A stretch of DNA of 64,000 bases from Chloroflexota bacterium (GCA_013388745.1 JACAER010000006.1:1-64000), one strand, 5' to 3'. Positions 31,489 through 40,940 are shown, counted from the stretch's first letter. Notes: generated from the letters alone by a model not told the origin. Made by a program: numbers and translations.

Positions 31489-33449
31489 ACGCCATCTTGC
31501 AGCGCTTAAACAACCGATATGCAGCGAGCATCGCGGCGAGCATCGTCATCCTGCTGGCGTTCGCCGTGCGCGTACATCTGCTCGGCGCGCAGTCACTGTG
31601 GCACGACGAAGGTAACAGCTATGTACAGGCCGGGCGTTCGCTAGTCGCCATCGCCGAAAACGCCGCGCGCGATATTCACCCGCCGGGCTACTACTGGCTG
31701 CTGGCGCTGTGGCGCGCGCTGACGGGCGAGAGCGAATTCACGCTGCGAATGCTCTCCACTCTGGCGGGCACGCTCACGGTGGCATGTACTTTCGCGCTCG
31801 GCAAGCGGCTGTACAGCGCGCTGGCCGGACTGGCGGCGGCGCTGTTCGTGACGCTCAACACCTTCGGCATCTATTACGCGCAGGAAGCGCGCATGTACGC
31901 ACTGCTGGCGCTGTGGTCGGCGGCGGGCATGTGGGTCTTGGCACAGTTTTTTCTGCGGCGCGGCGACAGCAAGCGATGGGGCGCGGCGCTGGCGCTGCTC
32001 AATGCAGCGGGGCTGTGGACGCACTACGCCTACCCGTTCGTGATGCTGGCGCAGGGCGCGCTGGCAGCGCTGTGGTTGGGGACGCACTTTTTCCGTCAAG
32101 AACGCGCAGACTTGGGACGCAGGCTGGCGCAGTACAGCGCGCTCAATGCGGTGACGATCGCGCTGTTTTTGCCCTGGCTGCCCACTGCGCTGGAACGCAT
32201 CCGCACCTGGCCCAGCACAGGGCAGGCCATCCCCGCTGAGCAAGCGTTGGCGACGATTTTCGGCTGGCTGACATTCGGCATTACTTACGAAGCGACAAAC
32301 ACCGCTTTCGGCATTGTGCTCTTTCTGCTGCTGTTCGGGCTGCTGGTCGAACGCTCAGAGGCCCATACGCCGCTGTGGTGGCGGATGCTGCTGCCGGTCG
32401 TTTGGGCGCTCGTGCCGGTGGGATCGTTTCTGGCTTTGGGGCTGTTCCGCGAGGCCAATCTCAAGTTTTTGCTGTCGGCACAGATCGGCGTGGCGCTGTG
32501 GCTGGCGCGCGGGTTGTGGGTGCTCTGGCAGGGGCGCATCACGCTGGTCGCGGGGCGGCGCAGGCTGCCGCTGCAAACCCGCCGGACGATTCTACGCGCG
32601 GCGGCGAGTCTCGCATCGCTCTGGCTCACGCTGAATCTATGGGCGGGACTAAACCCGCTGTATCACGACACCGCCTTCCAGCGCGACAACTATCGGGCCA
32701 TCGCGGCGCAGATCGCCGCACAGGCACGCCCCGGCGACGCCATCATCCTCAATGCGCCCAATCAGCAGGAAGTGTTCGCCTACTACTATCGCGGCGATCT
32801 GCCGATTTACCCGCTGCCGGAAGGGCTGGGCGGCGATGACGCGGCCACGCGCGCGGCTGTCGAGCAGGTGATGGCGCGGCATTCGCGCGTCTTCGCCGTG
32901 TTCTGGGGCGAAACCGAACGTGACCCACAGCGCGTTGTCGAAAGCACGCTCAGTGCACAAAGCTTTGAGGCCGACGACATCTGGTACGGCGATGTGCGCC
33001 TGGTGCGCTATGTCATGCCCGCCGCCGCGTATCCGATCAGCGACGACACGCCGATTCGCTTCGGCCAACACATTACGCTGCGCAGCTACGCGCTGAACAC
33101 TGACACCTTCGCGGCAGGCGATGTGCTGCAAATTCGGCTGCTGTGGTCAACCGACGCGCCGTTGGACACGCGCTACGTGGTAACGCTGCAACTGCTGAAT
33201 CCCGATGGCACCCTGGCGGCACAGCGCGACAGCGAACCCGGCGGCGGGCTGGCGCTGACGACCACCTGGCAGCCGGATGTACTGGTCAGCGACAATCATA
33301 GCTTAGTGATTCAAAATGATTTAACCGAAGTTCATTACACGCTCATCATCGCTCTCTATGATAGAAATAACCCACAGGAACGACTGCCTGTGGGCGCTTT
33401 GAATTATGCGCAGCTTGATGAGATAACCATCCAACCAACGGGAGAGTGA
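31485..33449 (+). CDS. GT-C (family 39/ArnT-like) membrane glycosyltransferase
   Basis: A 654-residue polytopic protein. The first outer loop after helix 1 has the GT-C acidic motif (SLWHDEGNSYVQAGRSLVAI), followed by DIHPPGYYWLLALWRALTGE, typical of PMT_2/ArnT enzymes. About ten membrane helices run to residue 400. The C-terminal 250 residues form an extracellular beta-rich domain (HITLRSYALNTDTFAAGDVL). These enzymes move sugars from polyprenyl-phosphate carriers onto lipids or proteins. Its start overlaps the GH stop, and an epimerase-like gene starts four bases after it, so the three are one operon. A perfect CCCACAGG/CCTGTGGG hairpin lies inside the coding region near 33370. Confidence 0.85.
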   Translation: MNAILQRLNNRYAASIAASIVILLAFAVRVHLLGAQSLWHDEGNSYVQAGRSLVAIAENAARDIHPPGYYWLLALWRALTGESEFTLRMLSTLAGTLTVACTFALGKRLYSALAGLAAALFVTLNTFGIYYAQEARMYALLALWSAAGMWVLAQFFLRRGDSKRWGAALALLNAAGLWTHYAYPFVMLAQGALAALWLGTHFFRQERADLGRRLAQYSALNAVTIALFLPWLPTALERIRTWPSTGQAIPAEQALATIFGWLTFGITYEATNTAFGIVLFLLLFGLLVERSEAHTPLWWRMLLPVVWALVPVGSFLALGLFREANLKFLLSAQIGVALWLARGLWVLWQGRITLVAGRRRLPLQTRRTILRAAASLASLWLTLNLWAGLNPLYHDTAFQRDNYRAIAAQIAAQARPGDAIILNAPNQQEVFAYYYRGDLPIYPLPEGLGGDDAATRAAVEQVMARHSRVFAVFWGETERDPQRVVESTLSAQSFEADDIWYGDVRLVRYVMPAAAYPISDDTPIRFGQHITLRSYALNTDTFAAGDVLQIRLLWSTDAPLDTRYVVTLQLLNPDGTLAAQRDSEPGGGLALTTTWQPDVLVSDNHSLVIQNDLTEVHYTLIIALYDRNNPQERLPVGALNYAQLDEITIQPTGE

Positions 33450-33453
33450 GGCA

Positions 33454-34407
33454 ATGACAATTCTGGTGACAGGCGCCAACGGCTATGTGGGCAACAATAC
33501 CGTGCGCCGATTAGTCGAAATGGGCAAACCGGTACGCGCGCTGGTACGCAATATGGAAAAAACCCACAAGCGCTTGGGCGATGTGGCCGAAAAAATCGAG
33601 ATCATACAGGGCGATGTCGCCGACCGCGAGGGGTTGAAACGCGCGATGAATGATGTGTCAGCCGTGATTCACACGGTTGCCATCGCGCTGGAAACCAAAG
33701 GGCAGACTTACGAAGAAGTCAACTATCAGGGCACAATCAACGTGGTGGATGCCGCCGAGGCGCGCGGTGTCAAGCGCTTCATCAACATCAGCCAGAACGC
33801 TGCCAGCAGCGCCTCGCCTTACCGCTTCCTGAAAAGCAAAGGGCGCGCCCAGGAGTATGTCGCTTCGTCACGCATGGCATGGACGGCACTGCGCCCGTCG
33901 GCGATTTTCGGGCCGCAGGACGAATTTTTCAATTCCCTGGCGCGCCTGATGCAGTTGACGCCCCTGGTGTTCCCGATGATTGGCGGCGGCACAGCGCAGT
34001 TCCAGCCTGTTTCAGTCTACGACGTGGTTGAGGCCAGCGTGCGCGCTCTGGACGACAACGGTACAATCAGCAAGGAATTTGAGCTGGGCGGACCAGAAGT
34101 GCTGACGTTGGGCGAAATCGAAAAACGGATTGCGGCGGTAGTGGGCGGCGCGCGCCTGTACTTCCCCGCGCCGACCTGGCTGCTGCGGCTGCCGGTGTTC
34201 ATCATGGAAAAAACGCTGCCGGGCGCGCCGGTCAACGGCAACCTGCTCGATCTGCTGGCTGTACCCAATATCGTTAAGGACAACGCGCTGGTAAGCTATT
34301 TCCAGATGACGCCGCGCGCCTTCGCCGGGGAAAATATCGCCTACCTGAAAAACAACAGCATCAGCGCGACACTGCGCAAATTCTTCCGCAACGCCACCAT
34401 CAATTAG
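33454..34407 (+). CDS. NAD(P)-binding epimerase-like protein (atypical SDR, NDUFA9 type)
   Basis: A 317-residue atypical short-chain dehydrogenase. The Rossmann motif TGANGYVGNNTVRRL is at residues 5-20. DVSAVIHTVAIALETKGQTY then NYQGTINVVDAAEARGVKRF, and an FINISQNAAS segment in place of the usual YxxxK active site follow, then LRPSAIFGPQDEFFN and VYDVVEASVRAL. The lack of a clear YxxxK suggests the NDUFA9/NmrA-like branch, some members of which bind NAD(P)H without catalysis. It ends the GH-GT operon and is followed by a terminator. Confidence 0.85.
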   Translation: MTILVTGANGYVGNNTVRRLVEMGKPVRALVRNMEKTHKRLGDVAEKIEIIQGDVADREGLKRAMNDVSAVIHTVAIALETKGQTYEEVNYQGTINVVDAAEARGVKRFINISQNAASSASPYRFLKSKGRAQEYVASSRMAWTALRPSAIFGPQDEFFNSLARLMQLTPLVFPMIGGGTAQFQPVSVYDVVEASVRALDDNGTISKEFELGGPEVLTLGEIEKRIAAVVGGARLYFPAPTWLLRLPVFIMEKTLPGAPVNGNLLDLLAVPNIVKDNALVSYFQMTPRAFAGENIAYLKNNSISATLRKFFRNATIN

Positions 34408-34467
34408 GGCAAGTTATCAGTCGTCATTCCACTATAGACACTGACGACACGCAAAAAACACCGGAAA

Positions 34468-34508
34468 TAAAAAACGACGGCCTCTACATAAGCGAGGCGT
34501 CGTTTTTG
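34468..34508 (+). terminator. Intrinsic terminator between convergent genes
   Basis: AAAAACGACGGCCTC (from 34469) and GAGGCGTCGTTTTT (to 34507) form a long stem with one bulged G and a loop of about nine bases, flanked by A and T runs. It can stop transcription from both sides. Confidence 0.88.
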
Positions 34509-34526
34509 TGTGCGTACAGCGCTGGC

Positions 34527-34844
34527 TTAGCCTTTGGCTTCGCCGCTGTCTTCGCCGTCTTCCGGCATTTCGCGCACGACTTCGATCTTCAGCTTGGCGA
34601 CCAGCGCACCGAGTGCGGCCAGACCGGCGAACAGCGGCATATACAGCGCCAGCACGCCGCCGACCACTGCGCCCGCCGTCAGCGGAACTTCCAACAGCGT
34701 GCGGCCTTCAGCGTTGCGGATGATCACGCGGCGCACGTTGCCTTCCTCGATCAACTGTTTGACACGCTCAACCAGGTCTTTGCCCGCCATTTCCAGTTCT
34801 TCGGTGAAGGTGCGCGCGTTCTGCGGATTCGGTTGTTCGGACAT
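34527..34844 (-). CDS. DUF4342 domain protein
   Basis: A 105-residue protein: a charged N-terminal helix (TEELEMAGKDLVERVKQLIE), then GNVRRVIIRNAEGRTLLEVP, followed by a glycine/alanine-rich membrane helix (LTAGAVVGGVLALYMPLFAG, LAALGALVAKLKIEV). This is the DUF4342 pattern seen in Chloroflexi and Firmicutes; the function is unknown. It ends in an acidic tail. AGGAG lies upstream of the ATG at 34844. Confidence 0.85.
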   Translation of the reverse strand: MSEQPNPQNARTFTEELEMAGKDLVERVKQLIEEGNVRRVIIRNAEGRTLLEVPLTAGAVVGGVLALYMPLFAGLAALGALVAKLKIEVVREMPEDGEDSGEAKG

Positions 34845-34942
34845 GAGTTTTTCTCCTGATGCTTGGATGACTTTCTATTTGATATATACGCAGCGAGTCG
34901 CCCAAAGGTTGTAACCTATAGTACCTAAGTTCAGCAAAAACT

Positions 34943-34970
34943 TTGTCAAGTTTATTTTAAGCTATACAAT
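34943..34970 (+). promoter_or_regulatory. Candidate promoter of the PA14/SH3b gene
   Basis: TTGTCA (34943-34948), a 16-base spacer and TACAAT (34965-34970). A small inverted repeat AGGTT-GT-AACCT (about 34905-34916) lies upstream and could be an operator. The ATG is at 35007. Confidence 0.55.
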
Positions 34971-35006
34971 GGAAGGAGTTTTGAACGTACAGGCGGGAGA
35001 CATGAC

Positions 35007-36407
35007 ATGATACGATATTATTGGCGGTTATCCGTTCTGCTGTCTGCCGTGATCTTGCTCAGCACCGGTTTGCTGTTCGACGCGCAGCCAGGCAAGGCAC
35101 AGGATATTTTTGGCAGCAATTGGTCAGCCGTATATTACCCGACGCCCAATTTCAGCGGCACGCCGACGGTGACGCGCGTCGAGAATGCGATCAATTTTAA
35201 CTATGGCGCGGGCAGTCCCGACCCACAAATCCCCGCCGACAATTTTTCGGCCCGTTTTACCGGCACGCAGACTTTTTCGCAGGGAACATTTACATTTACC
35301 CTGGTACGGGACGGCGGCGCGCGCGTCTTCCTCGACGGGCAGTTGATTCTCAACCACACGGAAGGCGGGCTGGCGACGTTCCAGACCACCATCGCCGTGA
35401 CAGGCGGCGCGCGTAATATCGTCGTGGAATATATCGCGGCGACCGGCAATGCGCAGATCGTGTTTAGCTGGCGGCAGGCCAGCGGCAGTATCGGCGGCGG
35501 CGGCACAGGCGGCACGCTGACTTACGGCCAGACCGTGACCGGCACCGTGCCGGTGGGTGGCAATAACGCCTGGACGTTCAGCGGCACGCAGGGCGATGTC
35601 ATCACCATCGCCTGCAACGCCGGCACACCGCCCACGCTCGACCCGACCATTACGGTGCTGGGGCCAACCGGGCAGCAGGTGGCGTTTAACGACGATATCG
35701 TGTTCGGCGTCAACCTGAATGCGCTGATTTCCAACCTGACGCTGCCGGCCACAGGCACCTATACAATCGTCATCGCCGGCTTCGCGGGTACGGGCGGCAC
35801 TTACACGCTGACCTTGACCAGCACCGCTTCGGCAACGGCCATTACCGCTGAAGTCGTCAACGTGCGTGGGCTGTCACTGCGCACAGGACCGTATCTGGGG
35901 GCCACCTTTATCCAGGCGCTGCGCCCCGGCACGCAGTTCGCGGTGGTGGCGCGTAACCGCGACGAAGGCATTTACACCTGGTATCAACTGCGCGTGCCCA
36001 TCGGCCAGCCGCTGGCCACCCCCGACCCGCTGGCGACGGCGATTCCAGGCGTGGCCCCGGTGGCACAGCAGTTCACCACCGGCTGGGCGTCCGGGCGTTA
36101 TTTGCAGCTCAGCGGCGACGCCAACGCTATCCCCCTGCAAGCCACTATCTTTGACCAGATCGACGGAGCTGCCGATGTTGGTGTACTGGCGATTCCGCGC
36201 GCGCCGATGAATCTGCGCCGCCGTCCCAGCACGCGCACGCAGGTACTGGCGGAAGTACCCTGGGGTGGCGTCGTGCCGCTGATCGGGCGCACTGTGCAGG
36301 GCGGCGAAAACTTCTGGCTGCAAGTGCGCTATAACAATTTCGTCGGCTGGATTTATGCGCCCTTCGTGTCGATCGAAGGCGATGTGGACGCTGTGCCGAT
36401 TCGCTGA
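35007..36407 (+). CDS. Secreted protein with PA14, pre-peptidase and SH3b domains
   Basis: A 466-residue exported protein with signal peptide (LSVLLSAVILLSTGLLFDAQ). The first domain (about 38-155) resembles PA14: SNWSAVYYPTPNFSGTP and TFTLVRDGGARVFLDGQLIL. A PPC-like beta-sandwich follows (GQTVTGTVPVGGNNAWTFSG, then LPATGTYTIVIAGFAGTGGT). Two SH3b repeats end the protein (NVRGLSLRTGPYLGATFI and PMNLRRRPSTRTQVLAEVPW). Such layouts bind carbohydrate or cell-wall polymers. A similar SH3b protein is encoded at 42266. A ribosome site GGCGGGAGAC precedes the ATG. Confidence 0.82.
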   Translation: MIRYYWRLSVLLSAVILLSTGLLFDAQPGKAQDIFGSNWSAVYYPTPNFSGTPTVTRVENAINFNYGAGSPDPQIPADNFSARFTGTQTFSQGTFTFTLVRDGGARVFLDGQLILNHTEGGLATFQTTIAVTGGARNIVVEYIAATGNAQIVFSWRQASGSIGGGGTGGTLTYGQTVTGTVPVGGNNAWTFSGTQGDVITIACNAGTPPTLDPTITVLGPTGQQVAFNDDIVFGVNLNALISNLTLPATGTYTIVIAGFAGTGGTYTLTLTSTASATAITAEVVNVRGLSLRTGPYLGATFIQALRPGTQFAVVARNRDEGIYTWYQLRVPIGQPLATPDPLATAIPGVAPVAQQFTTGWASGRYLQLSGDANAIPLQATIFDQIDGAADVGVLAIPRAPMNLRRRPSTRTQVLAEVPWGGVVPLIGRTVQGGENFWLQVRYNNFVGWIYAPFVSIEGDVDAVPIR

Positions 36408-36492
36408 GCAGTGTTTAGGAAACAAGCGATAGCAGGCAAGCAGGCGCGTGTCACGACATGCCCTGCTTAGCTTTTTTGATGAAGGAAACACG

Positions 36493-36861
36493 ATGCCACA
36501 GAAGATTCTGTATATCGAGGATAATCCGCAGAGCGTGACGCTCATCAGCCGTTGGCTGACGGGCGCGGGTTACGAGTTTTTCGAAGCCTACAACGGCGCG
36601 GATGGGTTGGCCGCCGCTGAAGAGCATCAGCCAGATCTACTGCTGATCGACATCAATCTGCCGGATATGACCGGGATCGATATTGTGCAGCGGCTGCGGG
36701 CGCTGCCGGCCTTCGCCACAAAACCGCTGGTTGCCCTGACAGCCAACGTGCGCAAAGTGGATCGCGAGCAGTATCTCGCGGCGGGCTTCACGCGCCATCT
36801 GCCCAAACCTGTCACACAAAAAGAGCTGCTGAACACTATCAAAGAACTCATCGACGCCTAA
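36493..36861 (+). CDS. Stand-alone response-regulator receiver protein
   Basis: A 122-residue CheY-like domain without an output domain. [11 protein letters not shown] has the acidic pair, [13 protein letters not shown] the phospho-acceptor Asp (about residue 54), VALTANV the Thr/Ser switch, and [11 protein letters not shown] the conserved Lys. It may act as a phospho-relay or diguanylate-partner protein. No kinase is adjacent; the PAS histidine kinase at 44053 is the nearest. GAAGGAAACACG precedes the ATG at 36493. hisF follows 20 bases later. Confidence 0.9.
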   Translation: MPQKILYIEDNPQSVTLISRWLTGAGYEFFEAYNGADGLAAAEEHQPDLLLIDINLPDMTGIDIVQRLRALPAFATKPLVALTANVRKVDREQYLAAGFTRHLPKPVTQKELLNTIKELIDA

Positions 36862-36881
36862 CATCATCAGAGGAACAATCT

Positions 36882-37661
36882 ATGCTGGCGAAACGTATCA
36901 TCCCCTGCCTGGATGTCAAAGATGGCCGGGTGGTGAAAGGAATCAACTTTGTCGATCTGCGCGACGCGGGCGACCCGGTAGAGCAGGCAGCGATTTATGA
37001 TCGCGAAGGGGCGGACGAACTGGTGTTTCTGGACATCATGGCATCGCACGAAGCGCGCACAACACTGCTGGAAATGGTGCGGCGCGTGGCCGACAGCGTG
37101 TTCATCCCCTTTTGTGTGGGCGGTGGCATCCGCACCGTCGAAGACATCCGCGAGACCCTGCTGGCGGGCGCGGACAAGATCAGCGTTAACAGCGCTGCCG
37201 TCAAAGACCCCGATCTGATTAATCAGGGCGCGTGGGCCTTCGGCAGCCAGTGCATCGTCGTCGCCATCGACCCGCGCTGGAACGGCGAACGCTTCGAGGT
37301 GTATATCAACGGCGGGCGCGTGCCCACCGGCAAAGATGCCATCGACTGGGCGAAAGAGGTGGAAAAACGCGGCGCGGGCGAAATCCTGCTGACGAGTATG
37401 GATCGCGACGGCACAAAAGCCGGTTATCATCTGGAATTAACACGGCGCGTCGCCGACGCTGTGTCGATTCCGGTGATCGCTTCGGGCGGCGCGGGCACAA
37501 TGCAGCATTTTTACGAAGCGCTGACCAGCGGCGGCGCGGCGGCGGCCCTGGCTGCCTCCCTGTTCCATTATAACGCGATGCGCATCGCCGATCTCAAACA
37601 TTTTCTGGCCGAAAAAGGCGTGCCCATGCGTTTGTCTGGCTGGGAATACGCGGAAAGTTAA
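36882..37661 (+). CDS. hisF: Imidazole glycerol phosphate synthase cyclase subunit
   Basis: HisF takes PRFAR and ammonia from HisH to make imidazole glycerol phosphate and AICAR in histidine synthesis. The 259-residue TIM barrel shows the start [18 protein letters not shown] with catalytic Asp11, VAIDPRWNG with catalytic Asp130, and phosphate-binding [13 protein letters not shown] and [15 protein letters not shown]. It is separated from other his genes here; hisH must be elsewhere. AGAGGAACAATCT precedes the ATG. Confidence 0.96.
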   Translation: MLAKRIIPCLDVKDGRVVKGINFVDLRDAGDPVEQAAIYDREGADELVFLDIMASHEARTTLLEMVRRVADSVFIPFCVGGGIRTVEDIRETLLAGADKISVNSAAVKDPDLINQGAWAFGSQCIVVAIDPRWNGERFEVYINGGRVPTGKDAIDWAKEVEKRGAGEILLTSMDRDGTKAGYHLELTRRVADAVSIPVIASGGAGTMQHFYEALTSGGAAAALAASLFHYNAMRIADLKHFLAEKGVPMRLSGWEYAES

Positions 37662-37768
37662 CAGACCTCGGTTTTCAGCTCTCAGCAAGAGCGCAGTTTT
37701 CACATATGCTTCTGTCAACATGAAAAAGCGAGCAGCCAGAGCGGCACGGCCACCGCCCTGCTGCTTTT

Positions 37769-38578
37769 CTAGCGGTTCAGCACCGGTGTGCGCAGCGCCG
37801 CGATCATACGCGGGATGTCTGTTTCCAGCACTTCGCTTTTGCTGCGCCACTCAAACAGTGGGCCGATACCGCCGTATTCGCAGGCCACAATCTGCGGTTC
37901 GGCCCAGCGCCCGGCACGAATGTTCGCCAGCGCCCATTCGTAGAGCGCCCAGTCTTCGTCGCGCATGGGGAAATGGTCGCGCCAGTAACCGTTGTCGTTG
38001 AATGTGCCGGTGACGTGCAGCTCGCGCAGCCGGTACAGGGGCAGTTTTTCGATATACGCGCGCACATCCATGCCCAGATGCTGTGCCGCAATGGCGGCGT
38101 GCGCCAGGTCGAGCAGCAACCCACCGCCGCTGCTTTCGATCAGCCCGGTGACAAATTCGGGGTACAAAGCGAGTCGTGGAATATCGTATTCCGGGTCCCA
38201 GGGCACATTTTCGAGAATCACATTTTGGCCGCCGAAGCGCGCGGTAACCCGACACACATCTTCCAACATGAGCGCAAACATCTGCGCGCTGTGAGCGGCA
38301 TCCGTGCTCTCTAAAGGGATGTCATGCGGCGTGGCGCAGGCCGTCAGATGCACATTCACGAAAGGCGTTCCCGTATCAGCGCGCAAATGAGCAACACGCT
38401 CCAAATCATAGTCATGACCGCAGCCGGTCATCAACGGAAAATGCACATAGACCGGACGCTGCCCGCGCGCAGTAGCGATCATATCGTCCCAGTCGGCGCA
38501 TTTGTACAGATCAATATCGAAACGGCCCGCCGCCAGCAGCGCGGCGGCCTGCGGGGAGTAGTTGAGGGCAAACTTCAA
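37769..38578 (-). CDS. DUF692/sugar-isomerase-like TIM-barrel metalloprotein
   Basis: A 269-residue TIM-barrel protein. Potential metal ligands sit at strand ends: FVNVHLTACATPHDI, VILENVPWDPEYD, GLLLDLAHAAIAAQHLGMDV, LRELHVTGTFNDNGYWRDH and IVACEYGGIGP. The LLDLAHAAIAAQHLGMDVRA stretch followed by YIEKLPLYRLRELHVTG strongly recalls DUF692 (MNIO) enzymes, which modify ribosomal peptides, but xylose-isomerase-like families share this fold. TTG at 38578 is chosen as start because AGGAGG lies six bases upstream; reading further up would add an unlikely segment. No precursor peptide or partner gene was found beside it. Confidence 0.65.
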   Translation of the reverse strand: MKFALNYSPQAAALLAAGRFDIDLYKCADWDDMIATARGQRPVYVHFPLMTGCGHDYDLERVAHLRADTGTPFVNVHLTACATPHDIPLESTDAAHSAQMFALMLEDVCRVTARFGGQNVILENVPWDPEYDIPRLALYPEFVTGLIESSGGGLLLDLAHAAIAAQHLGMDVRAYIEKLPLYRLRELHVTGTFNDNGYWRDHFPMRDEDWALYEWALANIRAGRWAEPQIVACEYGGIGPLFEWRSKSEVLETDIPRMIAALRTPVLNR

Positions 38579-38666
38579 CGCGCGTCCTCCTGAACAAAAA
38601 ACGAGGATGAACACCCTTTGACGCCGGGCAATCCAAAGCATATACACGCAGAGCCAGGCTTTTGCG

Positions 38667-40880
38667 CTATTGATCGCGGACAATGCCAAAAATAGTGTTG
38701 CCAGAAGCCAGGTAAATCATGCCCAGACTGGTGTCGGCCACCACACTGGAAAGCGCGGCAAACTGGCTTTCGTCAAAGGTGCGATAGCTGTGGAAAAATG
38801 TTCCTGCCAGCGAGGTTTCGTAGACAGTGCGTGTGCTGGCGTTGACGATAAACAGCACATTGGCCATCGGGTTCGGGTTGAGGAACATGGCGTTGGCGGT
38901 GGTGAAATTCTGCCCATCCGGGAAAGCGGCAAAGCCGAAGTCCTCACGTTCGCCGCGCCGGAAACGCATCACCGTGCCGTCAGAGAGCAGCATATACACG
39001 GCGCCGTTGCTGTCGATGTCAAAATCGATCGCCAACTGCATCGGGGGGCGGCTCTGCCCGCTGAAGTACTCCGAGGCCGGGCTGGCGTACACGCCACCAG
39101 ACGGGTCGTAGCGCCAGATCTGGCTTGCTCCCGTGTCCAGCACATACAGGCGTCCCTGCCAGATAACGATCGCCACCGGATTGCTCCAGTTTTCCACGCC
39201 CAACAAACGGGTTGCCGTGCATTGCAGCAAAAAACGCGCCGGGCACGACACTATCGTGCCGTTGCGATCGACCGCCGTGATCACGCGCCCGCTGCTGGAG
39301 CCGCCGGCGTCTTCTGCCCATGCGATGTCGATAATATCTCCGACTTGAATCCCGCTGACCGCGGCACCCTGTCGCATATCGGAAATCGGCGTCAGCGAAT
39401 TGGGCACGGCTGAACGGCCATCGCTGTTCAACTGCACACGGTAGACCAGATTGTTGGCGTTGTCCAGCGCGTAGAGATCAAGCCCTTGCAAGACGATGGT
39501 GCTGAGCGTCGCGCCCTGAAACGAGGCGATCACAATGCCTTCGCGCCGGTCAACCTGATCAAGCGCGTCGATGATGGTTTGCCCCTCGCGCCGCAGCGCG
39601 TTGAGTGTGGCATCGCCACCAGGGCGCAGCGTGTTGCAATGTTCGATCTGCAAGAGCACGGCATTCCACGCCGCGCGCATTCCTGTGCGGTCGGTGGAGA
39701 CAATCCCGCGCGCGACGTTGGATCCGCGCAGCGCCTCGTTGACACACAAATCAAATTCGCTCTGATCCGTGCCGCCCAGCCACATGACGACCACCAGCCC
39801 CACCACCAGCAGCGGAATCAGGACGACGGCGGCGGCGGCCAGTGGCGACGAGAATAGACTCTTACGCTGTTCGTCGGGTTCGGGGAAGTAGTGCGTAAAC
39901 ACTTTTTGCGCGTTGTCCATGCTGTCGGCGGTTTTGAGCGCAGCGGCGCCTAACGTGCTCTTGGCATCTTCTTTCAGCTTATCGACCGCTTTGTTTAGCT
40001 GCTCGCTGCGCCGCTTCTGTGGATCGAGCTTGACGGCGGGCATTTCCGACGTTTTGGTGGTCGCCAGCGTGCGTGTCGATTCGCCCTCGCGCACATTAAG
40101 CGGCACCGGGGTTTCCGGTGGCACAAATTCCACGCCCAGTGCGGTCACGTTGGCTTTGAGCGAAGTGAGCAGCAGTTCTTTGAGCGCCACCAATGCCATG
40201 CCAATGTCGGCGGTGGGCGTGCTGCTTATCGCCGCTGTTTCGCCTGCTGCCGCAGTAGGGGCAGTGACTGGTTCGATGCTGCTTTTACCCGCCAACGCCC
40301 GCGTCAGTTTTTCGTGTTCAACATCCGCCAGGCTGGCATCCGCCAGCAGCATCCGCGAACCGCCGCCGATGGTATAGCGCGACATGCGCACATCCGGCAT
40401 AGGATGAATGCCCAGCGGCGCGCGGTAGACGGCATCGTCATCGCTCAGATTTTCCGGGAAGGTAAGCATCTCGTTTTCGTGCAGCAGCAGCACAACGCCA
40501 GAACCGACTTTGGCGACGTACAGATCGCTGCCCTTGAGCACAGCGCAGAGCATACTGGCTTCGTAGTGGCGTTTGCTCTGTTGGTTATGCTCGACCAGAT
40601 TTTGATTCAGCGTATCGAACACACTGCGCAAGCCCGCCGTGACACTGCCCCCGCTGGCGAAATAACGGTCGGCGGCTAACTGCGCCATGCCTTCGTAAAA
40701 CCTGGTCGGCGCGACCACATCGCCCGACGGCAGCACCAGCGTAAAAAACGTGTCGGCTTCGCGCCCGCGCGCGGCTTTTTTCGGCGCGACTTCCACCAGC
40801 GCACCGGGCGGTGGCACGCTCAGCGCGCGCCCGCTGACAATATAGAGCTGACCTACCAGAGACTCGTAATCAAAGGACAT
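38667..40880 (-). CDS. PP2C-like pseudophosphatase / transmembrane / propeller protein
   Basis: A 737-residue protein in three parts. Residues 1-200 follow the course of a PP2C phosphatase (YEGMAQLAADRYFASGG, ASMLCAVLKGSDLYVAKVGS, then GVVLLLHENEMLTF), but the metal-binding Asp residues of the DGMGG and GDSR motifs are absent, so it is likely inactive. A charged linker leads to a membrane helix at 346-368. The outer half (about 430-737) is built of propeller-like blades (GLDLYALDNANNLVYRVQLN, WQGRLYVLDTGASQIWRYDP, DIDSNGAVYMLLSDGTVMRF). It may transmit an external signal to phospho-signalling partners. Function unknown. Confidence 0.7.
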   Translation of the reverse strand: MSFDYESLVGQLYIVSGRALSVPPPGALVEVAPKKAARGREADTFFTLVLPSGDVVAPTRFYEGMAQLAADRYFASGGSVTAGLRSVFDTLNQNLVEHNQQSKRHYEASMLCAVLKGSDLYVAKVGSGVVLLLHENEMLTFPENLSDDDAVYRAPLGIHPMPDVRMSRYTIGGGSRMLLADASLADVEHEKLTRALAGKSSIEPVTAPTAAAGETAAISSTPTADIGMALVALKELLLTSLKANVTALGVEFVPPETPVPLNVREGESTRTLATTKTSEMPAVKLDPQKRRSEQLNKAVDKLKEDAKSTLGAAALKTADSMDNAQKVFTHYFPEPDEQRKSLFSSPLAAAAVVLIPLLVVGLVVVMWLGGTDQSEFDLCVNEALRGSNVARGIVSTDRTGMRAAWNAVLLQIEHCNTLRPGGDATLNALRREGQTIIDALDQVDRREGIVIASFQGATLSTIVLQGLDLYALDNANNLVYRVQLNSDGRSAVPNSLTPISDMRQGAAVSGIQVGDIIDIAWAEDAGGSSSGRVITAVDRNGTIVSCPARFLLQCTATRLLGVENWSNPVAIVIWQGRLYVLDTGASQIWRYDPSGGVYASPASEYFSGQSRPPMQLAIDFDIDSNGAVYMLLSDGTVMRFRRGEREDFGFAAFPDGQNFTTANAMFLNPNPMANVLFIVNASTRTVYETSLAGTFFHSYRTFDESQFAALSSVVADTSLGMIYLASGNTIFGIVRDQ

Positions 40881-40915
40881 AACGCATCCAGAAACTCAAA
40901 CTGTGCGGAATCAAA

Positions 40916-40940
40916 CAAGGCGAGCGCTGGACTCGCCTTG
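40916..40940 (-). terminator. Hairpin terminator after the receiver-domain gene
   Basis: CAAGGCGAG (40916-40924), a 7-base loop and CTCGCCTTG (40932-40940). Read on the minus strand it is followed by TTTGATT, a weak T-run. It lies between the receiver gene (ends 40963) and the pseudophosphatase start at 40880. Confidence 0.6.

Noticed and set aside
33368..33395. Perfect CCCACAGG/CCTGTGGG hairpin
   Set aside because: It lies inside the glycosyltransferase coding region before its stop, with no T-run, so it was not called a terminator.
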